Shown: piece by piece, positions 1 to 8,870 of the stretch | Numbering within the stretch: position 1 is the stretch's first letter | How the letters are laid out: every line of letters starts with the position of its first letter | DNA from: Thermoproteota archaeon | Lineage (GTDB): Archaea; Thermoproteota; Thermoprotei_A; Sulfolobales; Ignisphaeraceae | Assembly (NCBI GenBank): GCA_030550585.1 | Contig: JAUQPB010000001.1 | Location: 610,525-674,524, forward strand | Direction: 5' to 3' | Length of the DNA: 64,000 nt | Translations under genes and position numbers: made by a program | The notes under the pieces: model-generated | Database searches by the model: none | What the model saw: only the letters and a program-made list of their open reading frames with translations | Told to the model about the DNA's origin: nothing

Positions 1-1793
1 ACCTCAATCTTATGTGTTATAGACAATTCTCTTCAGCCGATGGGTTGCCGAGCGAGGTAAATACAATGCAGGTTAAGGATCAGCATCTCCTACCATTCTT
101 CTATGATCCTGCTAGGCAGCTTGTAAAGGAGTTTGCAAGGCAGTTGCTGACGCATGTGAATCCGTATACGGGCTTGTCGTATGCTGATGACCCTGCAGTA
201 GCCTTTATAGAGATCTTGAATGAGTATGGAATGACATTTGGTTGGTTTGATGGCGCTGTTGACAGGCTTCCACAGGTCTTTAGAAATGCCTTGAGAGAGA
301 AGTGGAATGAATTTCTAATAAGCAAGTATGGCACAACAGAAAATCTTGCCAAGGCATGGGGAAAAAGCCTTTTACCTGGCGAGAGTCTAGAGAACAAAAC
401 AGTTGATGTATTCAACTATGCAGACATTATGATAAAAAGACCTACTCTTCAAGCAAGGCTTGACTGGGCTGAGTTTCTATGGCAGCTCGACTACGACTAT
501 TTTATGGATATGTACAGTTTTTTGAAGAATGAGTTGAAGGTTAAGGCTGTTGTTATTGGTACGCAGTCTGCTTGGGGTGGGCTGCCGAATGTTATGGCTC
601 GGCTTGATGCTGTTGATTCTCATCATTATTGGAGGTATCCTGAGGGTAGTGGCAGTATTTGGTATGTTGTGAACGACCCTATGGTGAACAATCCAACCTT
701 TAACACAATGTCCCAGCTAGCATTTAGAAGCGTATATGGAAAGCCATTTACTGTCAGCGAGTATAACCACCCAGCACCAAACATGTATAGAGCCGAAGGA
801 TTTGCATTCCTACCAGCTTTCGCAGCATTCCAAGACTGGGACGCCATAATGCCATACAACTACGGCCCGTGGACCTCAAGACAGATGGCGCTTGCTAGCT
901 GGAACTCAGGAAGAATGAGAGGAACACTAGACTTTGATCAAGACCCTGTTAGATGGGCTCTAATGCTAACATCATACTTCCTATTTGTTAGAGGAGATGT
1001 AAGCCCAGCAAAACAACTTGTAGTTGCCGAAATGACGAAATCTAAGGAGCTGGATCTAGTAGCAAATAGGGTTGCAAGTGTCTGGAATCTTCCAAACGCT
1101 GGACAACTAAATGTTCCATACTATGTCCCACTAATACACGGATTCAGAATGATTGTAGATAATACCACCCTACCGACAGACGCTCTTTCACCAGAGGATG
1201 TAGCACCTCCAACAGATAATGTTATTAGGTCTGATACTGGAGAGCTTGTATGGGATTGCAGCATTCCCAATAGATGTGTGTTTATTGTTAATACGAGTAA
1301 GAGTATTGTTTTGACGGGTTATGTGAGTGGGAGGAGATTCGACTTTGGAGCAGTATCTATAGAGGTTGGAGACACTCTACTAGATGGCTGGGCAACAATA
1401 GCTCTACACGTTCTAGATGGCAATAGCTTCCAAGACGCAAAAAGAATACTTGTCATAGCCATTGGAACAGGATTCAACAACAACATGCCCATATACAACT
1501 ACGACAACAGACAACTACTATTCAGAACATCAACAAACCTAACAAAAGACCAGCTAGCTAGTTTATATAGAATGAGAATATCCACATTTGATAATTGGGG
1601 CTCGGCTCCAACCATTGTAGAGGGTATTGAGGCTAACATAACTATCAAGACCAATAAAAATGTTATATGCTGGGCTCTAGACAATATAGGCGAAAAGGCT
1701 GGAACACTAAGCCCAATTAGATCTGGAGATCAATGGAATATAAAAATATTGCCGACATATAGAACACTATTATATGAAATATTAGTATATTAA
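1..1793 (+). CDS. Clan-A glycoside hydrolase, 5'-truncated by the window edge
   Basis: The reading frame is open to the left edge, so the N-terminus is missing. At least 593 residues remain. The motif NEYG, with its Glu codon near base 222, and SEYN, with its Glu codon at 759-761, look like the acid/base and nucleophile glutamates of a clan-A (GH5/GH42-like) TIM-barrel glycosidase. The context FYDPARQ and HVNPYTGLSYADDPA resembles the block before the acid/base in large GH5-like proteins. After about residue 370 (counted from the ATG at base 12) the sequence becomes beta-rich, probably an accessory domain. Substrate cannot be told. The gene runs convergently to the M20 peptidase and a T-rich stretch follows its stop. 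Third-base usage changes abruptly inside the gene, with G/T-ending blocks near 541-660 and 1261-1345. Confidence 0.75.
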   Translation, partial: LNLMCYRQFSSADGLPSEVNTMQVKDQHLLPFFYDPARQLVKEFARQLLTHVNPYTGLSYADDPAVAFIEILNEYGMTFGWFDGAVDRLPQVFRNALREKWNEFLISKYGTTENLAKAWGKSLLPGESLENKTVDVFNYADIMIKRPTLQARLDWAEFLWQLDYDYFMDMYSFLKNELKVKAVVIGTQSAWGGLPNVMARLDAVDSHHYWRYPEGSGSIWYVVNDPMVNNPTFNTMSQLAFRSVYGKPFTVSEYNHPAPNMYRAEGFAFLPAFAAFQDWDAIMPYNYGPWTSRQMALASWNSGRMRGTLDFDQDPVRWALMLTSYFLFVRGDVSPAKQLVVAEMTKSKELDLVANRVASVWNLPNAGQLNVPYYVPLIHGFRMIVDNTTLPTDALSPEDVAPPTDNVIRSDTGELVWDCSIPNRCVFIVNTSKSIVLTGYVSGRRFDFGAVSIEVGDTLLDGWATIALHVLDGNSFQDAKRILVIAIGTGFNNNMPIYNYDNRQLLFRTSTNLTKDQLASLYRMRISTFDNWGSAPTIVEGIEANITIKTNKNVICWALDNIGEKAGTLSPIRSGDQWNIKILPTYRTLLYEILVY

Positions 1794-1835
1794 ACATTAC
1801 TCTTTTTTAAGATCTTAGCCTACTTCTTCAAAACT

Positions 1836-3092
1836 TTACGACCTCATCATCAGATATGCCATTATCTTTGCATCCTCAATCAAGTTGTTTATATTGCTAT
1901 ACTCGTTTGGCATGTGAGCAGTATTGTCTATTGTTGCCCATGCAACAGCTGGTATACCCAGTTTCCTGAAGCTGGACGCCAATGTTCCACCTCCTATCCC
2001 TCCAATAACCGGCTCTACACCTCTCAGCTCTTTTAGTGCTTGAATCAATGTTTTTACTATTGGAGAGTCTGCTGATGTTGGTGGTGGAGAGTCGAATCGA
2101 TTTATGACCTCAATCTCTATCTCTGGATACACATTCTTTTCGACCTCTTTTAAAAACACCTCCCTTACAGTAGAGGCAACGTTTTTGAAGCTCTTTAGAA
2201 GTTCGTCAACGGGATACTCGGGCAATATTCTGCAGTCTATAACAACTTCGTGTTCTCCTGGAATAATGTTTGGTGATCCGGCTGTGTTTCTAGCCATTGT
2301 CGGTTCACAAGTTGTGTATGGAGGGTCGAATAAGGGGTTTTCTGATCCAAATCTATTGGCTATAAGGATGTTCACTAAGTGCAGAAACTCTATAGCAACT
2401 TTATGTGGGTTAACACCTCTATGTGGAGTACTAGCATGTACTTGAAGGCCCTTGAACCTGATTTTTAGCCATAGAATGCTCTTTTCAGCAATCTCTATGA
2501 ACCTCCCATCGCTTTTCCCATAGTCTGGAACCAGAGCAACATCGTTTTTGTTGAAAAGCTCTGGATAGTTACTGACAATGTATTCCATTCCATATCTAGA
2601 GCCAGCCTCTTCATCGCTAACAAATGCAAGTACAATGGTTCTCCTAGGCTTGGCCCCAGCATCGATAACAGCTTTTGCTGCTAGAAGAGATGACACTATC
2701 GCCTGTCCATTATCTTCAGCGCCTCTTCCATAAACCCTTCCACCAATAAACCTAGGCTCAAAAGGTTTTGTAATGGTCCACGCATTTAGATTCCCAGGTG
2801 GTACAACATCTAAGTGTGACACTATCCAAAGTTTTTCGCTGGTCTCACCCCTAATAAAGACCAGTATGTTTGGTCTAACACCATTTTTAGCCCTAGAATC
2901 ATTCACATAGATTGTCTTAACCTCGCCAAGACCCCAGTTCTTGACAGTTTCGAGAATATACATAGCTTTATCATATTCGCCTTCACCACCATAATCAGGG
3001 TTCACACCCCCCTTCGATATAATGTCCATCAAAAGCTTTACAGCATATTCGCGCATTCCGTCAATTCTATTCAAAATATCTTTGAGCATCAT
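1836..3092 (-). CDS. M20 family metallopeptidase/deacylase
   Basis: The 418-residue product matches the M20 family of zinc peptidases and deacylases (DapE, ArgE, carboxypeptidase G2). It shows the first metal motif SHLDVVPPG, the bridging-Asp motif GRGAEDNGQ, the catalytic and metal glutamates in SDEEAGSRYG, a further Asp in VPDYGKSDG, and the C-terminal metal His in NTAHMPNE. The dimerisation lid lies between, around FKGLQVHASTPHRGVNPH. The reaction is probably hydrolysis of an N-acyl amino acid or a dipeptide. A DapE/LysK-type role in amino-acid biosynthesis is possible, but no lysine or arginine genes are near. The start at 3092 is an ATG. Length is normal for the family. Confidence 0.85.
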   Translation of the reverse strand: MMLKDILNRIDGMREYAVKLLMDIISKGGVNPDYGGEGEYDKAMYILETVKNWGLGEVKTIYVNDSRAKNGVRPNILVFIRGETSEKLWIVSHLDVVPPGNLNAWTITKPFEPRFIGGRVYGRGAEDNGQAIVSSLLAAKAVIDAGAKPRRTIVLAFVSDEEAGSRYGMEYIVSNYPELFNKNDVALVPDYGKSDGRFIEIAEKSILWLKIRFKGLQVHASTPHRGVNPHKVAIEFLHLVNILIANRFGSENPLFDPPYTTCEPTMARNTAGSPNIIPGEHEVVIDCRILPEYPVDELLKSFKNVASTVREVFLKEVEKNVYPEIEIEVINRFDSPPPTSADSPIVKTLIQALKELRGVEPVIGGIGGGTLASSFRKLGIPAVAWATIDNTAHMPNEYSNINNLIEDAKIMAYLMMRS

Positions 3093-3333
3093 TTACTTCA
3101 CCAGCTATCAATCTACGACAAACTTTCTAAACCCTTTCTAAATGCTTATGAAGTTTGGGTAAAACAAAAACTTTGTTGAAATCAAATAGACTATATTCTC
3201 AAATTCGTCTTAAATGTTTCAATGGTGCTCTAGAGCTTTAAACACTGTTTGTAGCTTGTTGGCTCATATGCTCTTTCATCTATAGACATGCAATGCTAAA
3301 TTTATGCGAAATTCTTGTGTGCATAAGCATAAG

Positions 3334-3345
3334 AGTATATAAAGG
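3334..3345 (+). promoter_or_regulatory. TATA box of tRNA-Trp
   Basis: The sequence AGTATATAAAGG is a strong archaeal TATA element, in an otherwise empty gap of about 290 bases (3093-3382). It predicts transcription from about 3366, a short leader before the tRNA at 3383. Confidence 0.6.
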
Positions 3346-3382
3346 CTGGGAGGCAATGACTATTATCTGGATGAAATTTGGA

Positions 3383-3519
3383 GGGCCCGTAGCTCAGCTA
3401 GGTAGAGCGGCGGGCTCCAGCTAGACTCTATGGGTCTGTCGACCGTATGGGATGAGAGGAGGCTGGAGCGTTGAGGGGAGACCCGTAGGTCGGGGGTTCA
3501 AATCCCCCCGGGCCCACCA
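3383..3519 (+). tRNA. tRNA-Trp(CCA) with a 60-nt intron
   Basis: The acceptor stem GGGCCCG (3383-3389) pairs with CGGGCCC (3509-3515). The D stem is GCTC/GAGC, the T arm has a five-base G/C stem with loop TTCAAAT, and discriminator A plus CCA is encoded (3516-3519). The anticodon stem GCGGG (3410-3414) pairs with CCCGT (3482-3486), and the spliced loop CTCCAGA gives anticodon CCA. The intron is 3421-3480 at the canonical 37/38 position. A bulge-helix-bulge can be drawn: CTCC (3415-3418) pairs with GGGG (3475-3478), with three-base bulges AGC and AGA, each cut after its second base. I see no convincing C and D boxes in the intron. The matching TrpRS gene is at 36.5 kb. Confidence 0.95.
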
Positions 3520-3524
3520 CCTAC

Positions 3525-4193
3525 CTATTCCAAACACTTGGCTAGATGTGGAAAGCTTGTTTTAATTGTCTCTATCCTAGTGATCGCTGGAGGGTGGGCA
3601 GAGAGAAGCGTTGAAACAACATCTCTACTGTTTTTCTCTCCTTGGCTAAGAAGTATAAGGAGTCTTAGATAGGAGCAGGGGTTTGAAGCATTCGACACAG
3701 CGAATAGATCTGCTTCTAACTCATATCTTCTTGCTATATACCTTAGAGTTATCTGAATGATGATGTACACGGCTACAAACATCGATATTAGCAATATCAT
3801 ATCTGTTAATGTTTCTACAAATTGCAGAATATAGATAGTGGTGCCAACGATTATAGAGAGTAGTGCTACAGCGATGAGCGTCATCTTTATGCTGTGTCTA
3901 AATTTGCAATGAGCATATTCGTGTAGCAATACAGCCTCTATATAATCTGCCGGAAGATTGCGAAGAGCACTAGTCACAACAACTGTTCTACATGTAATTC
4001 CGAATACAAGTGCGTTATAGAATGGCGCATCCGATTCTTTGATATTTTTAAAGGGTTTTACACCTATTCTCATTGCTATCCTATTTGAGAGACTTGAGAG
4101 TAGCAAATCGTTTATAGGTCTTGCTCTAAGCCACCATAGCCTAAGTCTTATAAATCTCGCCAACATATTTTGGCGCTGTTTACCAGTTGCCAT
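3525..4193 (-). CDS. M48 family zinc metalloprotease (HtpX/Ste24-like)
   Basis: The 222-residue product carries the zincin motif HEYAH (H91, E92, H95) and a downstream YELEAD with the likely third zinc ligand E160. Two hydrophobic spans at about 101-122 and 130-150 lie between them, the arrangement of HtpX/Ste24-type membrane proteases. It is shorter than bacterial HtpX (about 290 residues) because it lacks the N-terminal pair of membrane helices, so the active site would face the cytoplasm from a two-helix anchor. The likely role is membrane-protein quality control. It ends just after the convergent tRNA-Trp. The 257-base gap upstream (4194-4450) holds no gene I can support. Confidence 0.85.
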   Translation of the reverse strand: MATGKQRQNMLARFIRLRLWWLRARPINDLLLSSLSNRIAMRIGVKPFKNIKESDAPFYNALVFGITCRTVVVTSALRNLPADYIEAVLLHEYAHCKFRHSIKMTLIAVALLSIIVGTTIYILQFVETLTDMILLISMFVAVYIIIQITLRYIARRYELEADLFAVSNASNPCSYLRLLILLSQGEKNSRDVVSTLLSAHPPAITRIETIKTSFPHLAKCLE

Positions 4194-4450
4194 AGCATCG
4201 AATCACATTCGACAAGGCTTTGAATATAATTGATATTATGTAATCATCTTTAAATGTTTTTGATACTGGATTAACCCACTTCATTATCAGGATACCTGCT
4301 GCATATCCGAAACTTGTATAAAATGCTTGATATAGCTATCACAAGATCTTTATAAAGTGTGATGTGTGGCAAGCAGAGAATGTGTGGCGTTGATTAATAG
4401 TGTAAGATAATATAATAATGGGTTAGAATTTATCGATGTAATATGAAGGT

Positions 4451-5074
4451 TTATATAACCTCTGAGAGGTGTTGCTCTATATACTGTGCATGGTCAACTA
4501 TCCTCTCTATGTGCCTCATTAGCAGCGCCTTTACAGCTTTTTCTCTTGGTACAACATCGCTAGTTGTTATCTCTCTTAGTATCTCCTGGTACTCTTTATC
4601 AACATGTTCGTCAACTTCGTTGACTATGGCTATTCTCTTTGGTGAAAAGTCTATGAGATCGTTTAGTGCAGCATCCAATGCCTTTAGAGCTTCTTTAAAT
4701 ATGCTGGAAATGTTTTGTATGGTTGATATTGCCGAGACTGGTGCTAGCAAAGAGTCTATTCTCGCTATTTCTCTACAGTAACGAGATATTCTATACACAT
4801 CATATGCTATGCTTATTAATGCATGTGCCGATAGAAGCTCTTTGCCTAGGGGCTGTCTCCTAGCTATGAAAACCAGAACCTCTGTAACAAATTCTCTTCT
4901 AATTTTATCTAATATCATTGACAAATTGTCTATCTCTTTCCAGAGCCTCTTTCTATCCTCTAAATTACTCGTTGAAATCAAGCTCATTGTATGTTTGGCT
5001 ATAGCCTTGGTGTTTTCAGCCATGTGAAGCAATATCACTTTGAGTTTCTCAAGCTCTGAGACCGTTATAGACAA
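4451..5074 (-). CDS. phoU: PhoU-like phosphate regulator (DUF47/PhoU fold)
   Basis: The 207-residue product is entirely helical and acidic, and contains the repeated three-helix-bundle pattern of PhoU proteins. Members bind the Pst transporter and adjust phosphate uptake. The assignment rests mainly on position: it is the last gene of the pst operon and follows pstB with no spacer. The start is a TTG at 5074. A strong GAGGTGA ribosome-binding site lies inside the end of pstB, about eight bases upstream, and supports that start. Confidence 0.8.
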   Translation of the reverse strand: MSITVSELEKLKVILLHMAENTKAIAKHTMSLISTSNLEDRKRLWKEIDNLSMILDKIRREFVTEVLVFIARRQPLGKELLSAHALISIAYDVYRISRYCREIARIDSLLAPVSAISTIQNISSIFKEALKALDAALNDLIDFSPKRIAIVNEVDEHVDKEYQEILREITTSDVVPREKAVKALLMRHIERIVDHAQYIEQHLSEVI

Positions 5075-5824
5075 TTATATCTCACCTCTCAAAAGCTTTT
5101 GAGCAAGTTCTGTGGTTGGTCTTAAAAATATTTGGTTTGCTGGTCCCTGCTCAACAATTCTACCATCGTAAACAATGGTTACATAGTCTGCAACTCTTGC
5201 TGCTTGATGCGGGTAGTGTGTAACCATAATAACTGTAATCTCATCTTTTAGAGAGACTATAGCCTCCTCAAGTTTTCTGGCATTAACAGGGTCTATGTTT
5301 GCAGTTGGCTCGTCTAGCAATAGAAGCTTTGGCTTCATGGCAAGAGCCCTTGCTAGACAGAGTCTCTGTTTTTGCCCTCCGCTAAGCTGATGAGGATAGT
5401 CATAGAGTCTATCTTTAACCTCGTCCCAAAGCATGGCCTTTTCAAGAGCCCATCTAACAACAGCATCAAGGTCTTTTCTATTCTTAGCAACGCCATTGAT
5501 TTTGGCTGCTATCGCAACATTGTCATATATGGTCATATGTGGGAATGGGTTGGGGGTTTGGAACACCATCCCTATATATCTTCTGAGCTCATATGGATCC
5601 TTCTTCAGCGCATCAAAGCCTAGGACTTTTACCGTACCCTCAACTCTAGCATCACGATTTACATCTATAAGTCTGTTTATAACCCTGAGGATGGTTGTTT
5701 TTCCAGAGCCTGAGGGGCCCATAATGACATAGACGGAGTTGTACGGAATCTTCAAACTTATGTTCTTTAGTATATGTCTATTGCCTATATACACATTGAC
5801 ATTCTCCATCTCAACAGCATACAC
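5075..5824 (-). CDS. pstB: Phosphate ABC transporter ATP-binding protein PstB
   Basis: This is a 249-residue ABC ATPase with Walker A GPSGSGKTT (about residues 36-44), Q-loop GMVFQTPNPFPHMTIYDNV, signature LSGGQKQR, Walker B LLLLDEP and switch His in MVTHYPHQA. The NPFPHMTIYDNV block and DPxNARKLEE segment are typical of PstB. It energises phosphate uptake through PstC and PstA. The start is GTG at 5824, overlapping the pstA stop by one base and preceded by an AGGGGTGA-like ribosome-binding site. Confidence 0.95.
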   Translation of the reverse strand: MYAVEMENVNVYIGNRHILKNISLKIPYNSVYVIMGPSGSGKTTILRVINRLIDVNRDARVEGTVKVLGFDALKKDPYELRRYIGMVFQTPNPFPHMTIYDNVAIAAKINGVAKNRKDLDAVVRWALEKAMLWDEVKDRLYDYPHQLSGGQKQRLCLARALAMKPKLLLLDEPTANIDPVNARKLEEAIVSLKDEITVIMVTHYPHQAARVADYVTIVYDGRIVEQGPANQIFLRPTTELAQKLLRGEI

Positions 5825-6669
5825 TATAACTTCACCCCTCTAACAGCTAACTTAGTGGCAATGAAAATAATTAGATATGCAATTAACAGCAGTGCTGCAG
5901 CACCCCATGCAATCTCCTGGAAGTTTCTGTAGGGGGTAAGTATATAGTCGAATATTAGAAGTGGTAATGCATCTGTTGGCCCTAGAATAGATGTTGATAC
6001 ACCTATTCTATACCTCCCAACAGTAAATAGCAGCGCGGCTGTTTCGCCGAGTATTCTAGCCATGGTCATAAGAACTGTCACTAAAACACCTCTTCTTATA
6101 ATTGGCAGAAAAACCCTTGTGACTGTTTTCCATCTAGACATAGCTATAGAATATGCGGCTTCTCTATATGTTTCTGGTATTGAGCGCAGATATGTTGAGA
6201 AGTATGTGTATGCATATGGGAGAGAAACTATTGTTAATGCCACAACACCTGCAAGAGTTGAGAAGGTTCCCATGGGAACTACAACAAGGAGGTATACAAC
6301 CATTGAAACCGCTATTGTTGGAATACTAGCCAGAGACTTTGCAACAACATCAACAGCTATCGACAGAGGATTTCTAGGAAACTCGTTAACCATGATGGAA
6401 GAGAACAAGGCTATCACAATTGTTATTGGGAGGGCTAGTGCTGTTAGCATTAGAGAGCCTACTAGCGACGGTGCTATACCGCCAACATCTTTTGATGTTG
6501 GTGCTGGTGGGATGCTTGTGAAGAAACTGGGGCCAGCTCTAATGATAACTGACAGTCCGTTAGCCAAGGTTACTACTATCAAGTGTATGACTGGTGTGAT
6601 GGCTATGATAGACAGTATCAGTATTACGGCAAAAAATATTCTATCCTTTAATTTTCTCCACTTATACAA
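5824..6669 (-). CDS. pstA: Phosphate ABC transporter permease PstA
   Basis: The 281-residue membrane protein has about six hydrophobic segments and the BPD-type permease EAA loop (YREAAYSIAMSRWKTVTRVFLP). It forms the phosphate channel with PstC. The start is a TTG at 6669 overlapping the end of pstC by eight bases. A long purine-rich GGAGGAGG ribosome-binding site just upstream supports it. Confidence 0.93.
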   Translation of the reverse strand: MYKWRKLKDRIFFAVILILSIIAITPVIHLIVVTLANGLSVIIRAGPSFFTSIPPAPTSKDVGGIAPSLVGSLMLTALALPITIVIALFSSIMVNEFPRNPLSIAVDVVAKSLASIPTIAVSMVVYLLVVVPMGTFSTLAGVVALTIVSLPYAYTYFSTYLRSIPETYREAAYSIAMSRWKTVTRVFLPIIRRGVLVTVLMTMARILGETAALLFTVGRYRIGVSTSILGPTDALPLLIFDYILTPYRNFQEIAWGAAALLLIAYLIIFIATKLAVRGVKL

Positions 6670-7579
6670 CTACCCTCCTCCTCCACCTACTCATTAAAGA
6701 TAGTCCAATAAAGCTAAGTATAATTGCAACAACTAGAACAACTAATGCCGAGGAATACAAAACAGATTCTGCATATCTATACAAGTAAGCATTGCCAAAC
6801 TGAGAAGCTATTAGAGCAGAGACTGTGTACCCTGGCGAGAATATGCATGAGCCTAGATACATTGAGTTGCCAATTGTTGTCACAGCTATTGTTGTTTCGC
6901 CCAAGGCTCTTGCAAATCCGAGTATAATCGATGCTATTACGGCTGGTTTTGCCAGTGATAACAACACCTTTACTGTTTCATATCTTGTCGCTCCAATGCC
7001 TAGGCAAGCCTCTCTATAGGTGGTTGGGATACTCTCATAAGATTCAAAGATCATTGCAGTAACGTAGGGCGTTATCGATATTCCTATGGATATTCCTGCG
7101 GTAAATATTGTGAAGGCTGTGATTGGTTTGCAGGAGAATATGGGTATGAAGGATAGGTATATACTTAGAGGATCCATAACATAGGTCTTCAATATTGGTG
7201 CTAGGTACATGGACGCCCACATAGCATAGATGATTGTTGGCACACCACTCATAAGCTCGACAATAGACGATAGAATATCTCTAACCAAATCATGCACATA
7301 CTCAGCCAATAGAATGGCTAGTGGAACTGAAAATACAAGTGCTGTCACTGTAGCTAGAATAGATGTTGTGATAGAGCCTACTATCGGTGCTAATAGGCCA
7401 TATCTGCTATGTTCAGGATCCCATATACTGGATGTGAAGAGACTAAGACCAAAGGCGTTAAAGGCTTCAAAAGATCTTGAAATAAGGATAAGAATAGCTA
7501 TGACAAGTATGGCTAGGAGAGATATTGAAAAGGGTGTGAGTGTTAGAAAAAATAGCATGTCTTTTCTACTGGCCTTCAT
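6662..7579 (-). CDS. pstC: Phosphate ABC transporter permease PstC
   Basis: The 305-residue permease has about six to seven membrane segments, an early SIWDPEHSRYGLLAPIVGS block characteristic of PstC, and an EAA loop (YREACLGIGATRYETVKVLLS). It pairs with PstA. The start is an ATG at 7579, eleven bases after the pstS stop, so it is part of the same transcript. Confidence 0.93.
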   Translation of the reverse strand: MKASRKDMLFFLTLTPFSISLLAILVIAILILISRSFEAFNAFGLSLFTSSIWDPEHSRYGLLAPIVGSITTSILATVTALVFSVPLAILLAEYVHDLVRDILSSIVELMSGVPTIIYAMWASMYLAPILKTYVMDPLSIYLSFIPIFSCKPITAFTIFTAGISIGISITPYVTAMIFESYESIPTTYREACLGIGATRYETVKVLLSLAKPAVIASIILGFARALGETTIAVTTIGNSMYLGSCIFSPGYTVSALIASQFGNAYLYRYAESVLYSSALVVLVVAIILSFIGLSLMSRWRRRVVV

Positions 7580-7590
7580 AATGCTTTGCC

Positions 7591-8718
7591 CTAAGATGAT
7601 ATCATGTTTGCAGCCTCAATTAAAAGGTTTCTAATGTTTTCAGGTGGTGCAACATACCCTTGTATAACATGTTTATACCCTTCTTCGGCGACCCACATCA
7701 GAAACTCCTTTACTGCCAAAGCCTTTGACTGATCCCCATATTTCTTCCAGAGGATTATATGTGTTGGCGCTACTATGGGGTAGCTATCCTCGCCAGGAGC
7801 ATAAACAATTTGATATGCATCTTCGCTAAAGTCGCTGAGTGGTGATTGGGGTAAAACAGCTTTTTCTAGAGAAGCCATTATCGATTTGTTAGATGGTGCC
7901 ACAAAAGCCCCTGCAGCATTCTTTATTGCTGCAATAGGAAGGTTATTCATTATTGCATAGCTCCACTCAACGTATCCAATGGAATATGGTGTTTGCATAA
8001 CTATTTGCGTTACCCCTTCGCTACCCTTGCCACCTATACCCCTACCAGTTGATGTAACAGGCCAGTTAACGGTTTTCCCCACAAGGTCTTTAGACCACGA
8101 ACCATTGGTTGACTTGTATAGAAATATTGTGAATATCTCTGTTGTTCCACTAGCATCAGTTCTATAGACAGGTATTATCTCCTTGTGTGGAAGCTTATCT
8201 GCTATATCGGTATTGAGGCTTTTTATCCGTGGGTCGTCCCAGTAAACTATAGACCCTTTATAGATATCTGCTAAAACAGATCCATCAAGTTTCAATGTAT
8301 AGTTGGTAGGAATGCCAGGCACATTATATACTATTGCAACTGCTCCAGCCAGCCAAGGAATCTGTAGGACGCTTCCATTATACTTTAGCCACATATCTCT
8401 AGATAGAGGCGGATCTGAACAGGCAAAGTCGACCACATTCTGGAAGAACATGCTTAGACCTGCACCACTTCCCACAGATTGGTAGCTTATCTTTATACCT
8501 TTTTGAGAATAGAACAACTGGATCCACTCATTCAGCTGTGGATATACAAGTGTCGAGCCCGCTCCCTGGATTATAACATTGTATGTGGTCTGAGGTGTTT
8601 GGGTTGTTATTATTGTTTGTGGTGAGGTAGAGGAATACATTATCTTTATGAATAGATATGGTAGAACAACTGCAACAATAATCACTATTATGATTGCTAC
8701 AAAGGTTTTTCTATCCAT
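7591..8718 (-). CDS. pstS: Phosphate-binding protein PstS
   Basis: The 375-residue product has an N-terminal hydrophobic anchor (about residues 7-28) and a short Ser/Thr-rich linker. A solute-binding domain follows with PstS hallmarks: GAGSTLVYPQ, SYQSVGSGAG, DFACSDPPLS and YRTDASGTTE. It lacks a lipobox Cys, so it is probably held by an uncleaved signal anchor facing outside. It is the first gene of pstSCAB-phoU. Phosphate limitation is the expected inducer, by analogy with other pst operons. Confidence 0.95.
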   Translation of the reverse strand: MDRKTFVAIIIVIIVAVVLPYLFIKIMYSSTSPQTIITTQTPQTTYNVIIQGAGSTLVYPQLNEWIQLFYSQKGIKISYQSVGSGAGLSMFFQNVVDFACSDPPLSRDMWLKYNGSVLQIPWLAGAVAIVYNVPGIPTNYTLKLDGSVLADIYKGSIVYWDDPRIKSLNTDIADKLPHKEIIPVYRTDASGTTEIFTIFLYKSTNGSWSKDLVGKTVNWPVTSTGRGIGGKGSEGVTQIVMQTPYSIGYVEWSYAIMNNLPIAAIKNAAGAFVAPSNKSIMASLEKAVLPQSPLSDFSEDAYQIVYAPGEDSYPIVAPTHIILWKKYGDQSKALAVKEFLMWVAEEGYKHVIQGYVAPPENIRNLLIEAANMISS

Positions 8719-8750
8719 CTTTTACGCCAGGGTCTATATTTGAAGATAAA

Positions 8751-8760
8751 AGTATATAAA
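8751..8760 (-). promoter_or_regulatory. TATA box of the pst operon
   Basis: On the minus strand this reads TTTATATACT. It lies about 37 bases upstream of the pstS ATG and predicts a leader of roughly ten bases. The rest of the 8719-8870 gap is AT-rich with no gene. Confidence 0.6.
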
Positions 8761-8870
8761 TCTTGCTAATGAATGTTTATAGAACATAAGTATAGCATTA
8801 TAAGTATGTTATTGAATATGTATAAAAAATTCGCAGGTTTAAAGAAACGCATACACAGATTTGCATCTAG

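Noticed and set aside
1836..1870. Possible C/D-box RNA on the minus strand (ATGATGA-like at the end of the M20 gene)
   Set aside because: No proper CTGA boxes at guide distance and it lies in the coding end of the peptidase gene.
3421..3480. C/D-box guide RNA inside the tRNA-Trp intron
   Set aside because: Only a weak GATGAG resembles box C, and no D boxes are placed correctly.
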